From NCBI RefSeq assembly GCF_014649535.1, contig NZ_BMTF01000003.1, positions 1 to 64,000 of the forward strand: DNA of 64,000 nucleotides, given 5' to 3'. The translations under genes and the position numbers were made by a program. Of this stretch, positions 16,618-25,378 are shown piece after piece (the stretch's first letter is position 1; each line of letters begins with the position of its first letter). The notes under the pieces were generated by a model that was not told where the DNA came from, ran no database searches, and saw nothing but the letters and a program-made list of their open reading frames with translations. The stretch is from Streptomyces gelaticus. Its GTDB lineage: Bacteria; Actinomycetota; Actinomycetes; Streptomycetales; Streptomycetaceae.

Positions 16618-16798
16618 CACGAATCCAAGGTTCCGAGGCGGTCCGGGCCGCCGTGTTCGGTGGGGCGCGCCTTCCATACCTACGGCGTCGCGCGGCTGAG
16701 GGTTCATGATCGGCCCGGTCGGGCGGGCCCGTCCGAACGAGAGGTCCCGGGGGCGCCCGCAGCAGGCAATCCCCGCGGGCGCGTGTTACGTAAGGAGT

Positions 16799-17380
16799 AT
16801 GCGCAGGATTGGCATCCCCCTGGAGCGGGTGCCCGACGAAGCGCTGCTGGCCGGGCTCATGACCGGCGATCCCGAGATCGCCGTGGCCTTCGTACGGCGG
16901 TTCCAGCGTCGGGTCTTCGGCGTGGCCGTCGCCGTGGTCGGCGACGTCCAGCTCGCCGAGGACATCGCCCAGCAGACCTTCGAGCGCGCCTGCCGGCATG
17001 CCCAGGTCTACGACCCGCGCCGGGGATCGGTGCCCACCTGGCTGTCCGCCATCGCACACAACCTCGCGATCGACGCGGTACGCGCCCGTAGGGCCACCCC
17101 GGTCGACCCCGCGGACCTGGAGAACATGATGGAGACCGTCGCCGACACCCCGGAGCGGCACGCGCTCTCCGCCGATGCCGCGGCGGACCTGCGCCGCGCG
17201 GTCGGCGAGCTGCCGCGGGAACAGGCACGTGCCCTGGTGATGGCCGGGATCTACGGGATGACGGCCCAGCAGGTCGCCGACTTCGAGCAGATACCGCTCG
17301 GAACCGCCAAGACCCGGATCAGGGCGGCCATGGGCAAGGTCCGGGCGTACCTCGCGAGCAGGCAGGTGGACCATGACTGA
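16799..17380 (+). CDS. ECF-family RNA polymerase sigma factor
   Basis: A 193-residue sigma factor. Region 2 runs over about residues 25-95 (DVQLAEDIAQQTFERAC, then GSVPTWLSAIAHNLAIDAVR). Region 4 is at about 125-180 (LPREQARALVMAGIYGMTAQQVADFEQIPLGTAKTRI), a typical helix-turn-helix. There is no extra C-terminal domain. The ATG at 16799 follows AAGGAG by only one base, which is too close for normal initiation; a GTG at 16829 is an alternative. It overlaps the anti-sigma gene by eight bases, so both are made together. The signal it answers is unknown. Confidence 0.9.
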   Translation: MRRIGIPLERVPDEALLAGLMTGDPEIAVAFVRRFQRRVFGVAVAVVGDVQLAEDIAQQTFERACRHAQVYDPRRGSVPTWLSAIAHNLAIDAVRARRATPVDPADLENMMETVADTPERHALSADAAADLRRAVGELPREQARALVMAGIYGMTAQQVADFEQIPLGTAKTRIRAAMGKVRAYLASRQVDHD

Positions 17381-18077
17381 CAACGGCGGGCTGAGCTGCG
17401 AGCAGCTCCGGGAGATCGGTGCGGAGCTGGCGCTCGGCGTGCTGCCCGCCAGGGAGCGCGCCGGGGCGATGGACCACCTGGAGGGCTGCCCCGCCTGCCG
17501 CGAACACGTCCACGAGCTGGCCGCCGCCTCGGACGCGCTGCTGGACCTCGTCCCGGGCCGTGAACCGCCCGCCGGGTTCGAGGACCGGGTGATCGAGCGG
17601 CTCGGGCTCTCCCCGGCGCGGCGCCCGGCCGTCCGGCACACACGGTGGCGGCGGTTCGCCGTCGCCGCCGGATCGGCGGCAGCGGGCCTGGCTCTCGGCA
17701 TCGGCGGCTGGGTGCTCGGCGCGTCCACCGGTGGTCCGGCCCCGGTCGCCCCCATCGCCTCCTCGGTGCAGCCCCATCTGCTCACCGCCCGGCTCACCCA
17801 CGGGAACCAGTCGTTCGGGCAGGTCTACCTCTACGCCGGGGCCCCGCCCTGGCTGTACATGGTGGTGGACGCCGACGGGCACTCCGGTACCGTCCACTGC
17901 CTGGTCCAGCGGGCCGACGGCACCACCGCCGACGCCGGGTCCTTCACCCTCTCCGGCGGCTACGGCGCCTGGGGCGGGCCCTTCCCGCCCGGCACGGCAC
18001 CGGTCACCGGCGTACGCCTGACCGACGCGCACGGCACCGTGCTCGCGACCGCCGACTTCGGCCGGCCCTACCCCTGA
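17373..18077 (+). CDS. Zinc-binding anti-sigma factor with one membrane helix
   Basis: A 234-residue membrane anti-sigma factor. The cytoplasmic N-terminus has the zinc motif HLEGCPAC (His35, Cys39, Cys42) with Cys9 as the likely fourth ligand. A single transmembrane helix spans about residues 93-115 (FAVAAGSAAAGLALGIGG). The outside domain is an RskA-like beta domain ending VTGVRLTDAHGTVLATADFG. It should hold the upstream sigma factor inactive until a redox or envelope signal. Overlap with the sigma gene supports a cognate pair. Confidence 0.9.
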   Translation: MTDNGGLSCEQLREIGAELALGVLPARERAGAMDHLEGCPACREHVHELAAASDALLDLVPGREPPAGFEDRVIERLGLSPARRPAVRHTRWRRFAVAAGSAAAGLALGIGGWVLGASTGGPAPVAPIASSVQPHLLTARLTHGNQSFGQVYLYAGAPPWLYMVVDADGHSGTVHCLVQRADGTTADAGSFTLSGGYGAWGGPFPPGTAPVTGVRLTDAHGTVLATADFGRPYP

Positions 18078-18097
18078 GGGCCCGGCCGGGGGCGCGA

Positions 18098-19513
18098 TCA
18101 CGCTCGGGCGTGTGCACGGGCCCGGGCGAGCCGGTCCAGATGGTCCTCGTACGCCTTCGCGTAGTACGCCGCCCGCGCCGGGTCCGGTTCGACGACCGCG
18201 GTCGGGGCGGTCCACGTGGCCGTGTCCAGTCCCGCGCCCAGCCGCTGCGCCGCCGCGAGCACCGCACCGCGCGCGCCCACCTCGCCCTCCACGATCCGGA
18301 CCGGCCGCCCCAGAACGTCGGCGAACAGCCGCATCCAGGCCGGGGAGCGGGTGCCGCCGCCGCACAGGGCGAGGGTGCCGGTGAGGCCCGCGGCCTCCAG
18401 GCAGTGCCGGGCGGCGAAGCCGATGCCCTCGCAGACGGCGCGGATCAGATCGGCGGAGCTGGTCTCCAGGGACACGCCGGTCAGCTCTGCGCGCAGTCTC
18501 GGCTCGACGAACGGGGCGCGTTCGCCGGACGGGGCGAAGTAGGGGAGCACCCGGACGCCGTTCGCGCCGGGCGCAGTGGTGGCGAGCAGCGCGTCGACCT
18601 CGGTGTGACGTACGCCGGTGGTGCTCAGGACCCAGTCCAGGGCCGCGGTGCCGACCATCGCGGGCATGGCGCGCAGCCAGTGGCCGGGACGGTCGGTGGA
18701 GATGTGCAGCCCGGCCGGTTCGCCGTCCAGGTCGAGCCGTTCGGTGGCCACCAGCGCGGCCAGACAGGTGCCGACGATCAGTAACCCGTCGCCGGGACGG
18801 GTGACGCCCGCGCCGAGCGCGCAGGCCGGCAGGTCGTACGGGCCGTTGGACAGCCGTACCCCGGAAGGGAGTTCGGCAATGGCCACCGGGTCGCTGACCG
18901 GGGCGAGGAGCGGGGCCCGGTGGGCGAGGCCGAGCGCGGCCACGACATCGGGGGCGTACGCCCGGGTCAGCGGGTCCAGGAACGGCATCGAGGCGTCCGA
19001 GACATCCGTGGCCCGGACCCCCGTCAGCCGCTGGAACACCATGTCCTTGCAGTACAGGGCGGTCGTCGCGGCGTCGAGGGACGCGGGTTCGTGCCGGTCG
19101 AGCCAGGCCAGCACCGGGCCCGGACAGCCCGGGAACATCGCGCTGCCGGTGCGCCGGTAGACGGTCTCGAAGACGCCGGACGCAAGCCAGGCGTCGACCA
19201 GTTCATGGGCCCGGCCGTCCATCCAGGAGATCGCCTTGCGGACCGGCCGCCCCGCCGCGTCGACCAGCCAGACGCCGTCGCCCTGACCGGTGAGTCCGGC
19301 GAACGCGACCCCGTCGGAGCCGAGCGCGTCCAGCACCTCGCGGACCGCCCCGTACACCTCGTCCATGTCCTGCTCCACGGAGCCGTCGTGGATCGCCAGC
19401 CCGACCGGGCGGGACTCGACGGCCAGGGTGCGGCCGAGCGGGTCGAAGGCGGCGGCCTTCACCACGGACGTGCCGACGTCGATGCCGATGTATCTCGTCG
19501 TGCTTCCGGTCAT
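18098..19513 (-). CDS. FGGY-family carbohydrate/polyol kinase with a TTA codon
   Basis: A 471-residue sugar kinase. The N-terminal ATPase motif is YIGIDVGTSVVKAAAFD, and LTGQGDGVWLVD with SWMDGRA resembles erythritol-type polyol kinases. LALCGGGTRSPAWMRLFADVLG is the FGGY C-terminal signature region. ATP phosphorylation of the sugar or polyol delivered by the upstream transporter is the expected role. The ATG at 19513 follows GAGGGGAG. Codon 244 (bases 18784-18782) is TTA, so full-length enzyme needs the bldA tRNA in Streptomyces. It is the last gene of the minus-strand uptake operon. Confidence 0.88.
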   Translation of the reverse strand: MTGSTTRYIGIDVGTSVVKAAAFDPLGRTLAVESRPVGLAIHDGSVEQDMDEVYGAVREVLDALGSDGVAFAGLTGQGDGVWLVDAAGRPVRKAISWMDGRAHELVDAWLASGVFETVYRRTGSAMFPGCPGPVLAWLDRHEPASLDAATTALYCKDMVFQRLTGVRATDVSDASMPFLDPLTRAYAPDVVAALGLAHRAPLLAPVSDPVAIAELPSGVRLSNGPYDLPACALGAGVTRPGDGLLIVGTCLAALVATERLDLDGEPAGLHISTDRPGHWLRAMPAMVGTAALDWVLSTTGVRHTEVDALLATTAPGANGVRVLPYFAPSGERAPFVEPRLRAELTGVSLETSSADLIRAVCEGIGFAARHCLEAAGLTGTLALCGGGTRSPAWMRLFADVLGRPVRIVEGEVGARGAVLAAAQRLGAGLDTATWTAPTAVVEPDPARAAYYAKAYEDHLDRLARARAHARA

Positions 19514-19527
19514 GGTCACGGCTCCCC

Positions 19528-20574
19528 TCACAGCGCGTGGGCGAGCGGCTCGCCCCGTACGTAGCGCGCCACTTCGGCCGCCGCGATCCGGGCCGCCTTC
19601 TCCGCGACGGCCCGGCTGGCCCCCGCCACATGCGGGGTCATCAGCAGATGCGGGGTACGGAAGAGCCGCGAGGCGGGCGGGGGCGGCTCCTGCTCGTACG
19701 TGTCGAGCGCCGCCGCCCGCAACTGCCCCGAGTCCAGGGCGTCGCACAGCGCGTCGGTGTCCAGCAGCCCGCCCCGGGCCGCGTTCACCAGCACCGCACC
19801 GTGCGGCAGCAGCGCCAGCTCACGGGCGCCGATGAGGTGCCGGGTCTCCGGGGTGAGCCGGGCGTGCAGGGTGAGGACGCGCGAGCGGGCCAGCAGCGCC
19901 TCCAGCGAGCCGGCCCGCATGCCGTGGACGTCGCCGCGCACATACGGGTCGTACACCTCGACCTCGGCACCGAACGCGGAAAGCACCCGGGCCACCCGGC
20001 TGCCCACCGCTCCGTAGCCGATCAGCCCGACCGGGGTGTCCTCCAGCTCCAGGCCGCAGTTCTCGTACGTGTAGTGGGAGGCGTCCCAGCGGCCGTCGGC
20101 GGCGAGGGAGTGGTGCGCGTCGGGGATGCGGCGCAGGGCACAGAGGATCAGCCCGACGGTGAACTCGGCGGTCGCCGCCGCGTTGCGTCCCGGCGCGAAA
20201 CACACGCGCACGCCCCGGGCGCGTGCCGCGGCCGCGTTCACATTGACCGGGCCGCCCCGGCAGACCACGATCAGCCGCAGGTCGGGCGCGGCGGCCAGCA
20301 CCCGCTCGGTGAACGGGCCCATCTGCGTCACGCACACCTCCACCCCGTCCAGGGCGGCGATCAGCGCGTCCTCGACATCGCTCGCCTCGTCGACCTCGGC
20401 CACCTTGCCGAAGGGCTCCAGCGGCCAGGGCAGGGCGATCTCGCCGAGCTGCGGCTGAGTGCCGAGCGGGCCGAGCGCCCGGTGCAGGGCATCGGAGAGC
20501 AGGGAGTTGCGGACGAAGTGGTCACCGGCGAGCAGAATCCTCGTCGCGGGGCGGACCGTCTCGGGGCGGTTCAT
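19528..20574 (-). CDS. D-isomer-specific 2-hydroxyacid dehydrogenase
   Basis: A 348-residue NAD(P)-dependent dehydrogenase of the phosphoglycerate/lactate dehydrogenase type. The Rossmann motif is GLIGYGAVGSRVA, and the catalytic set is Arg in VNAARGG, Glu in YEQEP and His in MTPHVAG. It probably oxidises a sugar acid or 2-hydroxyacid formed from the imported substrate. The ATG overlaps the ATPase stop by four bases, and 14 bases separate its stop from the kinase start, so it belongs to the operon. Substrate is not predictable. Confidence 0.88.
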   Translation of the reverse strand: MNRPETVRPATRILLAGDHFVRNSLLSDALHRALGPLGTQPQLGEIALPWPLEPFGKVAEVDEASDVEDALIAALDGVEVCVTQMGPFTERVLAAAPDLRLIVVCRGGPVNVNAAAARARGVRVCFAPGRNAAATAEFTVGLILCALRRIPDAHHSLAADGRWDASHYTYENCGLELEDTPVGLIGYGAVGSRVARVLSAFGAEVEVYDPYVRGDVHGMRAGSLEALLARSRVLTLHARLTPETRHLIGARELALLPHGAVLVNAARGGLLDTDALCDALDSGQLRAAALDTYEQEPPPPASRLFRTPHLLMTPHVAGASRAVAEKAARIAAAEVARYVRGEPLAHAL

Positions 20575-21647
20575 CGCAGAGCGTCTCCTGTCTGGGCGTC
20601 GAAGACATGGATGTGCTGTGGATCGGCGGTGATGCGTACGGTGTCGCCCCGGTCGAGCCGTACCTCCGGACCGGTCACGACGACCAGTGGCTTCGCCACC
20701 CCGTCGAGCGACAGCGTGGCGATGCCGGATTCCAGCAGGGGTTCGTGGGCGGTGACCCGGGCCCGTGCACCAGTGTCGTCCAGGCAGAGGTCCTCCGGGC
20801 GGATGCCGAGCACCACCGCGCGTCCCGCCGGGATCCGGTGCGGTACGGGGACGCGCACGGAGTCCGAGAGGCGCACCCCGCCCGGTCCGTCGGCCGTGCC
20901 CGGCAGCAGATTGATGGCCGGCTCCCCGACGAAGTCGGCGACGAACAGGTTCGCCGGGGAGTCGTAGATCTCCTCGGGTGCGCCGAGCTGCTGGATCTCG
21001 CCGTCCCGCATCACCGCGATCCGGTCGGCGAGCGACAGCGCCTCCTCCTGGTCGTGCGTGACAAGGATGGCGGTGTGGCCGCTGTCGCGCTGGATGCGCT
21101 TCAACTCCCGGCGGGTGGTGTCCCGCTGGGCGGCGTCGAGATGGGAGAGCGGTTCGTCCAGAAGGAGGACGTCGGGGACCCGGATCAGCGCGCGGGCCAG
21201 CGCGACCCGCTGCTTCTGCCCGCTGGAGAGCCCGGCCGGGCGGGCGTCCAGGAGGCCGGTGATCCCGATGCGTTCGGCCATTTCGGCGACCCGGCGGCGG
21301 ATCTCGGCCCGCCCGCAGCCGCCCCGGGCGGCAAGCCCGAAGCCGAGGTTCTCCGCGACGGTCAGCGGCGGGTAGAGCGCGTAGTTCTCGAAGGCCACCC
21401 CGATGTTGCGCTGCCGGGCCGGGAGGGCGACCACCGACGAGCCGCCGATGAGGATGTCGCCCCCGGTGACGGTCTCCAGGCCCGCGATCATCCGCAGGGT
21501 CGTGGACTTGCCGCAGCCGGACGGGCCGAGCAGCCCCAGCAGCTCGCCGGAGCTCAGCTCGACGTCGATGGACCGGACGGCCTCGACGGCGGCCCGGCCC
21601 CGCCCGGTGTAGGTCTTGCGCAGGGCGCGCAGGGCCAGTTCAGTCAT
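20571..21647 (-). CDS. ABC sugar/polyol importer ATPase 1 (MalK/UgpC type)
   Basis: A 358-residue ATPase with Walker A LLGPSGCGKST, signature LSSGQKQR, Walker B VLLLDEPLSHLD, switch His in VTHDQ and a C-terminal TOBE/OB regulatory domain (GIRPEDLCL). The Q-loop reads VAFENYALYP, with Glu instead of the usual Gln. Together with ATPase 2 at 22483-23601 it probably forms a mixed ATPase pair. It is separated from the other transporter genes by the DeoR regulator. Confidence 0.88.
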   Translation of the reverse strand: MTELALRALRKTYTGRGRAAVEAVRSIDVELSSGELLGLLGPSGCGKSTTLRMIAGLETVTGGDILIGGSSVVALPARQRNIGVAFENYALYPPLTVAENLGFGLAARGGCGRAEIRRRVAEMAERIGITGLLDARPAGLSSGQKQRVALARALIRVPDVLLLDEPLSHLDAAQRDTTRRELKRIQRDSGHTAILVTHDQEEALSLADRIAVMRDGEIQQLGAPEEIYDSPANLFVADFVGEPAINLLPGTADGPGGVRLSDSVRVPVPHRIPAGRAVVLGIRPEDLCLDDTGARARVTAHEPLLESGIATLSLDGVAKPLVVVTGPEVRLDRGDTVRITADPQHIHVFDAQTGDALR

Positions 21648-21667
21648 CCGTCACCGCCACCTCGTGC

Positions 21668-22486
21668 TCACCCGTCATCGCGGTCCCCCGCTCCGCAGTC
21701 CCGTCCGGTGGCGCAGACCTCGTAGGGAACCTTGTGCTCGTCCAGCTCGCGCAGTGCCTGCGGGGACGCCCCGTCGTCGACCAGCAGCAGATCGAAGCGG
21801 GACAGCGGGGCGAGCCGGTGCAGGGCGACCCGGCCGAGCTTCGAGTGGTCGAGCAGCAGCACATTGCGGCTTGCCGAGTCGAGCATCGCCCGCTTCACGG
21901 AGACGATGTGCTGCTCCTGGTGGTAGGCGAAGCCGCCGGAGACGGCGGAGGTGGAGGTGAAGCAGATGTCGACCTGGAGCGACTGCACCGCCTCCACGCA
22001 CGAGACACCGAGGAACGAGGAGTGCAGCGGGTCGAAGTCCCCGCCGAGGCCCATCAGATGGATGCCGCGCTCCTGGGACAGCAGATTGATCGCCTCCAGG
22101 AAGTTGGTGACGACGGTCAGCGGGGTGATGGAACGCAGCCTGCGTGCTATCTCCAGCGTGGACGTCGAGTCGTCGAGCATCACCGCCATGCCGGGTTCTA
22201 TGAGTTTCAGGGCCCGTTCGGCGACGGCGGCCTTCTCGGCCCGCATCGTCTTCAGCCGGTAGGAGACGTTCGACTCGAAGACACCGGACGGCTGGGCGGT
22301 GACGCCGCCGCGGAACTTGCGCACGATGCCCTGCCGTTCCAGCTCGTCCAGATCGCGGTGGATGGTCATCAGGCTGACGTCGAAGCGCTCCGCCAGCTCG
22401 GCGGCGCTCACCTCGCCCTGGGCGAGGACGTACTCGGCTATGGATGCCTGACGCGGGGCGGGACCCCGCTGCGGAACGTTGCTCAC
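21668..22486 (-). CDS. DeoR-family transcriptional regulator
   Basis: A 272-residue repressor. A helix-turn-helix lies at about residues 14-66 (IAEYVLAQGEVSAAELAERF), and the effector domain at about 80-245 binds a sugar phosphate in the family (VMLDDSTSTLEIA, then VVTNFLEAINLL). It sits inside the uptake operon, overlapping the upstream ATPase stop (GTGA). It should respond to a phosphorylated form of the imported sugar made by one of the two FGGY kinases. The control region is likely 26807-26961. Confidence 0.9.
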   Translation of the reverse strand: MSNVPQRGPAPRQASIAEYVLAQGEVSAAELAERFDVSLMTIHRDLDELERQGIVRKFRGGVTAQPSGVFESNVSYRLKTMRAEKAAVAERALKLIEPGMAVMLDDSTSTLEIARRLRSITPLTVVTNFLEAINLLSQERGIHLMGLGGDFDPLHSSFLGVSCVEAVQSLQVDICFTSTSAVSGGFAYHQEQHIVSVKRAMLDSASRNVLLLDHSKLGRVALHRLAPLSRFDLLLVDDGASPQALRELDEHKVPYEVCATGRDCGAGDRDDG

Positions 22487-23601
22487 GTGCTGATCCTTCG
22501 TCCTGGACGTGCCGGCCGGTCGGCCTCGAACAGCAGCAGACTCTCAGGCGCCACGGAGAGCCGGACCGGGCGGTCGGGGCTCAGGCCGGCCGCCTCGGCG
22601 CGCGGCACGACGAGGGACAGCCGCTGCCCGCCGATCCGGACGGTGACCTCGGTGGCCCGGCCCAGCAGCTCGGTGACATGGACGGCGCCGGTCAGCTCCA
22701 GGGCCGGGCCCCCGCCGGTCCCCGCAGGCGCGCCCAGCCCGATGTCCCGTGGCCGTACGCCCAGTTGGACGGCGGTGCCGGGCGGTGCGGGCACCGCCAG
22801 CGGCAGCTCGTACGCCCCGTCGGACGACCGGAAGTGCCCCTCGGGCGTCACCGTGCCGGGCAGCAGATTGATCCGCGGCCGGCCGAAGGACCGGGCGACG
22901 AAGGTGTCGCAGGGGCGGTGCCACAGCTCCTCGCGGGTCCCGGTCTGCACCATGCGGCCGTCCCTGATCACCCCGATCCGGTCGCCGAGCGCCAGCGCCT
23001 CCACCGAGTCGTGCGTGACGTACAGCGTGGTGGTGCGCCGCACCGCGCCGATCGCGCGCAGCTCCGCGCGCATCGCCTGCCGCAGCTTCGCGTCCAGGTG
23101 CGAGAGCGGCTCGTCGAGCAGGAACGCCCTGGCCGGCCGCACCAGCACCCGGCCGAGCGCCACCCGCTGCCGCTGGCCGTTGGAGAGCCGGCCCACCTGG
23201 CGGTCCAACAGGGCGCCGATGCCGAGGAGTTCGGCGATCTCCCCGATCCGCTCGCGCGCCTCGTGTGCGGGGAGGCGGTGGCGCGGTGAGCGGAGCGGGG
23301 AAGCGAGGTTGTCGTACGCGGTGCGGTGCGGGTAGAGCGCGTACGACTCGAAGCACATGGCCACGCCCCGGTCGTAGGGCTCCACGCCCGCCATGTCCGC
23401 CCCGCCCAGCTCGACCGTCCCGGCCTGCGGCTGCTCCAGGCCCGCGATCGTCTTGAGCGTGGTCGTCTTCCCGGCGCCGGACGGGCCGAGCAGACAGAAG
23501 AACTCGCCCTCGGCCACCTCCAGGTCCAGGCCGTCGAGCGCGGTGTTCTTCCCGTACCGCTTGCCGACCCCGCGCAGCGTGATCGCCGCAGGGCCGGTCA
23601 T
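22483..23601 (-). CDS. ABC sugar/polyol importer ATPase 2 (MalK/UgpC type)
   Basis: A 372-residue ATPase with Walker A LLGPSGAGKTT, signature LSNGQRQR, Walker B FLLDEPLSHLD and switch His in VTHDS. The TOBE domain ends in LSVAPESLLLF. The Q-loop reads AMCFESYALYPH, again Glu for Gln, and the signature has Asn for Gly. Both changes are shared with, or parallel to, ATPase 1, which suggests a dedicated heterodimer. It overlaps the permease stop by four bases. Confidence 0.88.
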   Translation of the reverse strand: MTGPAAITLRGVGKRYGKNTALDGLDLEVAEGEFFCLLGPSGAGKTTTLKTIAGLEQPQAGTVELGGADMAGVEPYDRGVAMCFESYALYPHRTAYDNLASPLRSPRHRLPAHEARERIGEIAELLGIGALLDRQVGRLSNGQRQRVALGRVLVRPARAFLLDEPLSHLDAKLRQAMRAELRAIGAVRRTTTLYVTHDSVEALALGDRIGVIRDGRMVQTGTREELWHRPCDTFVARSFGRPRINLLPGTVTPEGHFRSSDGAYELPLAVPAPPGTAVQLGVRPRDIGLGAPAGTGGGPALELTGAVHVTELLGRATEVTVRIGGQRLSLVVPRAEAAGLSPDRPVRLSVAPESLLLFEADRPARPGRRIST

Positions 23602-24428
23602 GACTTCACCGCCCCGAACGACAGACCGCGCACCAGATACCGCTGGATGGTGAGCGCCAGCAGCAGCGGCGGGACCACCGAGACCAGGGCCGCCGCGGCC
23701 GTCAGGTTGTACTTGGGCCGGTCTCCGCCGAGGAAGGACAGCGCGCCGACCGTCACCGTCTGCGCGTTCGACGAGGTGAGGATCAGCGGGAAGACGAAGT
23801 TGTTCCACGCGAAGATGAACGCCAGCAGCGAGACGGCCGCGATCCCCGGCTTCACCAGCGGCAGCGCGACCCTGAAGAAGGCCTGCTTGCGGGTGTAGCC
23901 GTCCAGCAGCGCCGCCTGCTCCAGCTCGGGGGAGAGATCGGAGAAGTACGACCGCATGATCCAGACGATCAGCGGGAGTGTCACCAGTTGCAGCACCCAC
24001 ACCATGCCGACGTAGCTGTCGAAGAGCCCGAGCTGCTGGTAGAGCACGAACAGCGGGATGATCACGGTGAGTTCGGGCGCGAAGCGGAACGAGAGCAGGG
24101 TGAACATCAGGTTCTCCGAGCCGCGGAACCGCCACCGTGCGGCGGCGTACGCGGCGGGCAGCCCGATCACCAGCGACAGCGCGACGGCGCCCAGCGAGAC
24201 GACGAGGCTGTTCACGAAGAACCGGAGGAACGGCACGCCCTGGTCGTCCCCGGCGCCCAGCACCGTGCGGTACGAGTCGAGGGTCGGGGTGAACGAGAAG
24301 TACGTGCTGAACAGCTCGTTCGTCGGCTTCAGCGACAGGACCACCATCCAGGCGACCGGGAACAGCGCGAAGACGAAGTAGGCGATCAGCGCCAGGTCGG
24401 CGGCTGCACAGAGCAGTCTGCGCCTCAT
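23598..24428 (-). CDS. Carbohydrate ABC permease 2 (MalG type)
   Basis: A 276-residue inner-membrane permease with six helices. The EAA loop, which contacts the ATPase, is LEQAALLDGYTRKQAFFRVALPL. The N-terminal helix is ADLALIAYFVFALFPVAWMVVLS. It overlaps the ATPase gene behind and the permease gene ahead by four bases each, so the transporter is made as a coupled set. Confidence 0.92.
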   Translation of the reverse strand: MRRRLLCAAADLALIAYFVFALFPVAWMVVLSLKPTNELFSTYFSFTPTLDSYRTVLGAGDDQGVPFLRFFVNSLVVSLGAVALSLVIGLPAAYAAARWRFRGSENLMFTLLSFRFAPELTVIIPLFVLYQQLGLFDSYVGMVWVLQLVTLPLIVWIMRSYFSDLSPELEQAALLDGYTRKQAFFRVALPLVKPGIAAVSLLAFIFAWNNFVFPLILTSSNAQTVTVGALSFLGGDRPKYNLTAAAALVSVVPPLLLALTIQRYLVRGLSFGAVKS

Positions 24429-25375
24429 CGCTCCACCTCCGCGGCCCGGTTCTGGATCCGGCCCAGATAGCGCACCAGCACCATCGTGACCAGATAGACC
24501 ACGGCCCACAGCACGATCATGTAGCTGATCCCGAAGGAGTAGCGCTGGAAGCGGATCGCCTCCAGATAGGCCCGGATCTGGAGCACCATCGTCGAGTCGC
24601 CGGGGCCGCCCTCGGTCAGCGCGTAGATGATGTCGAAGACCTTCAGCGAGTCCATGAACCGGAAGATCACGGCGACCAGGACGTACGGCCAGAGCATCGG
24701 CAGGGTCAGGCGCCGGAAGGTGAACCACCAGCCCGCCCCGTCGACCGCCGCCGCCTCGAACGGCGAGGCGGGCAGCGAGCGCAGACCGGCCAGCGCGAGG
24801 ATCGCGACGAACGGGGTGTAGACCCACACGTCCACCGCGATCGACGAGAGCAGCGCGCCCGTCGGGGTGTCCGTCCACTGCACACCGCCGAGGCCGAACG
24901 GCTCCAGGAGATGGTTGACCACCCCGACCGAGGGCTGGAGCATCAGCTTCCACATGATCGCGGCGATCACCGGCGCGATCATCAGCGGCAGGATCAGGAT
25001 CTTCTCCAGCACCCGCCCGACCGGGCTGGACCGGTGCAGCAGCAGCGCCACGGCCACCCCGAGCACCGTCTCGACCGCCGCCGCGCCGACCGCGTACGCC
25101 ACCGTCACCCGTGCCGAGTCCCAGAACGCCGGCTGGGTGAGGATCCGCCGGTAGTTCCCGACGCCCACCAGGTCCGGCTGCGGCTTGCTCGCCGCGAAGT
25201 CGAACAGGGTGTAGTAGAGGCCGAGGCCGAACGGATAGAGGATGCCGCCGGTCAGCAGCAGGGCGGGCACGATCAGCAGATACGGCCGCAGCGAGCGGCG
25301 CCACGCGGGCACCGCCCGTTTCCCGGCGCCCGCCCCGTGACCGGCCGTCGGCACGGAGGCCGTGCGTCCCGGCAC
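24425..25375 (-). CDS. Carbohydrate ABC permease 1 (MalF type)
   Basis: A 316-residue permease with six helices. The first is PYLLIVPALLLTGGILYPFG, and the EAA loop is PFEAAAVDGAGWWFTFRRLTLPM. A GTG start at 25375 lies three bases after the solute-binding-protein stop. It pairs with permease 2 to form the channel. Family members import di- or monosaccharides and polyols. Confidence 0.92.
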   Translation of the reverse strand: MPGRTASVPTAGHGAGAGKRAVPAWRRSLRPYLLIVPALLLTGGILYPFGLGLYYTLFDFAASKPQPDLVGVGNYRRILTQPAFWDSARVTVAYAVGAAAVETVLGVAVALLLHRSSPVGRVLEKILILPLMIAPVIAAIMWKLMLQPSVGVVNHLLEPFGLGGVQWTDTPTGALLSSIAVDVWVYTPFVAILALAGLRSLPASPFEAAAVDGAGWWFTFRRLTLPMLWPYVLVAVIFRFMDSLKVFDIIYALTEGGPGDSTMVLQIRAYLEAIRFQRYSFGISYMIVLWAVVYLVTMVLVRYLGRIQNRAAEVER

Positions 25376-25378
25376 CGG

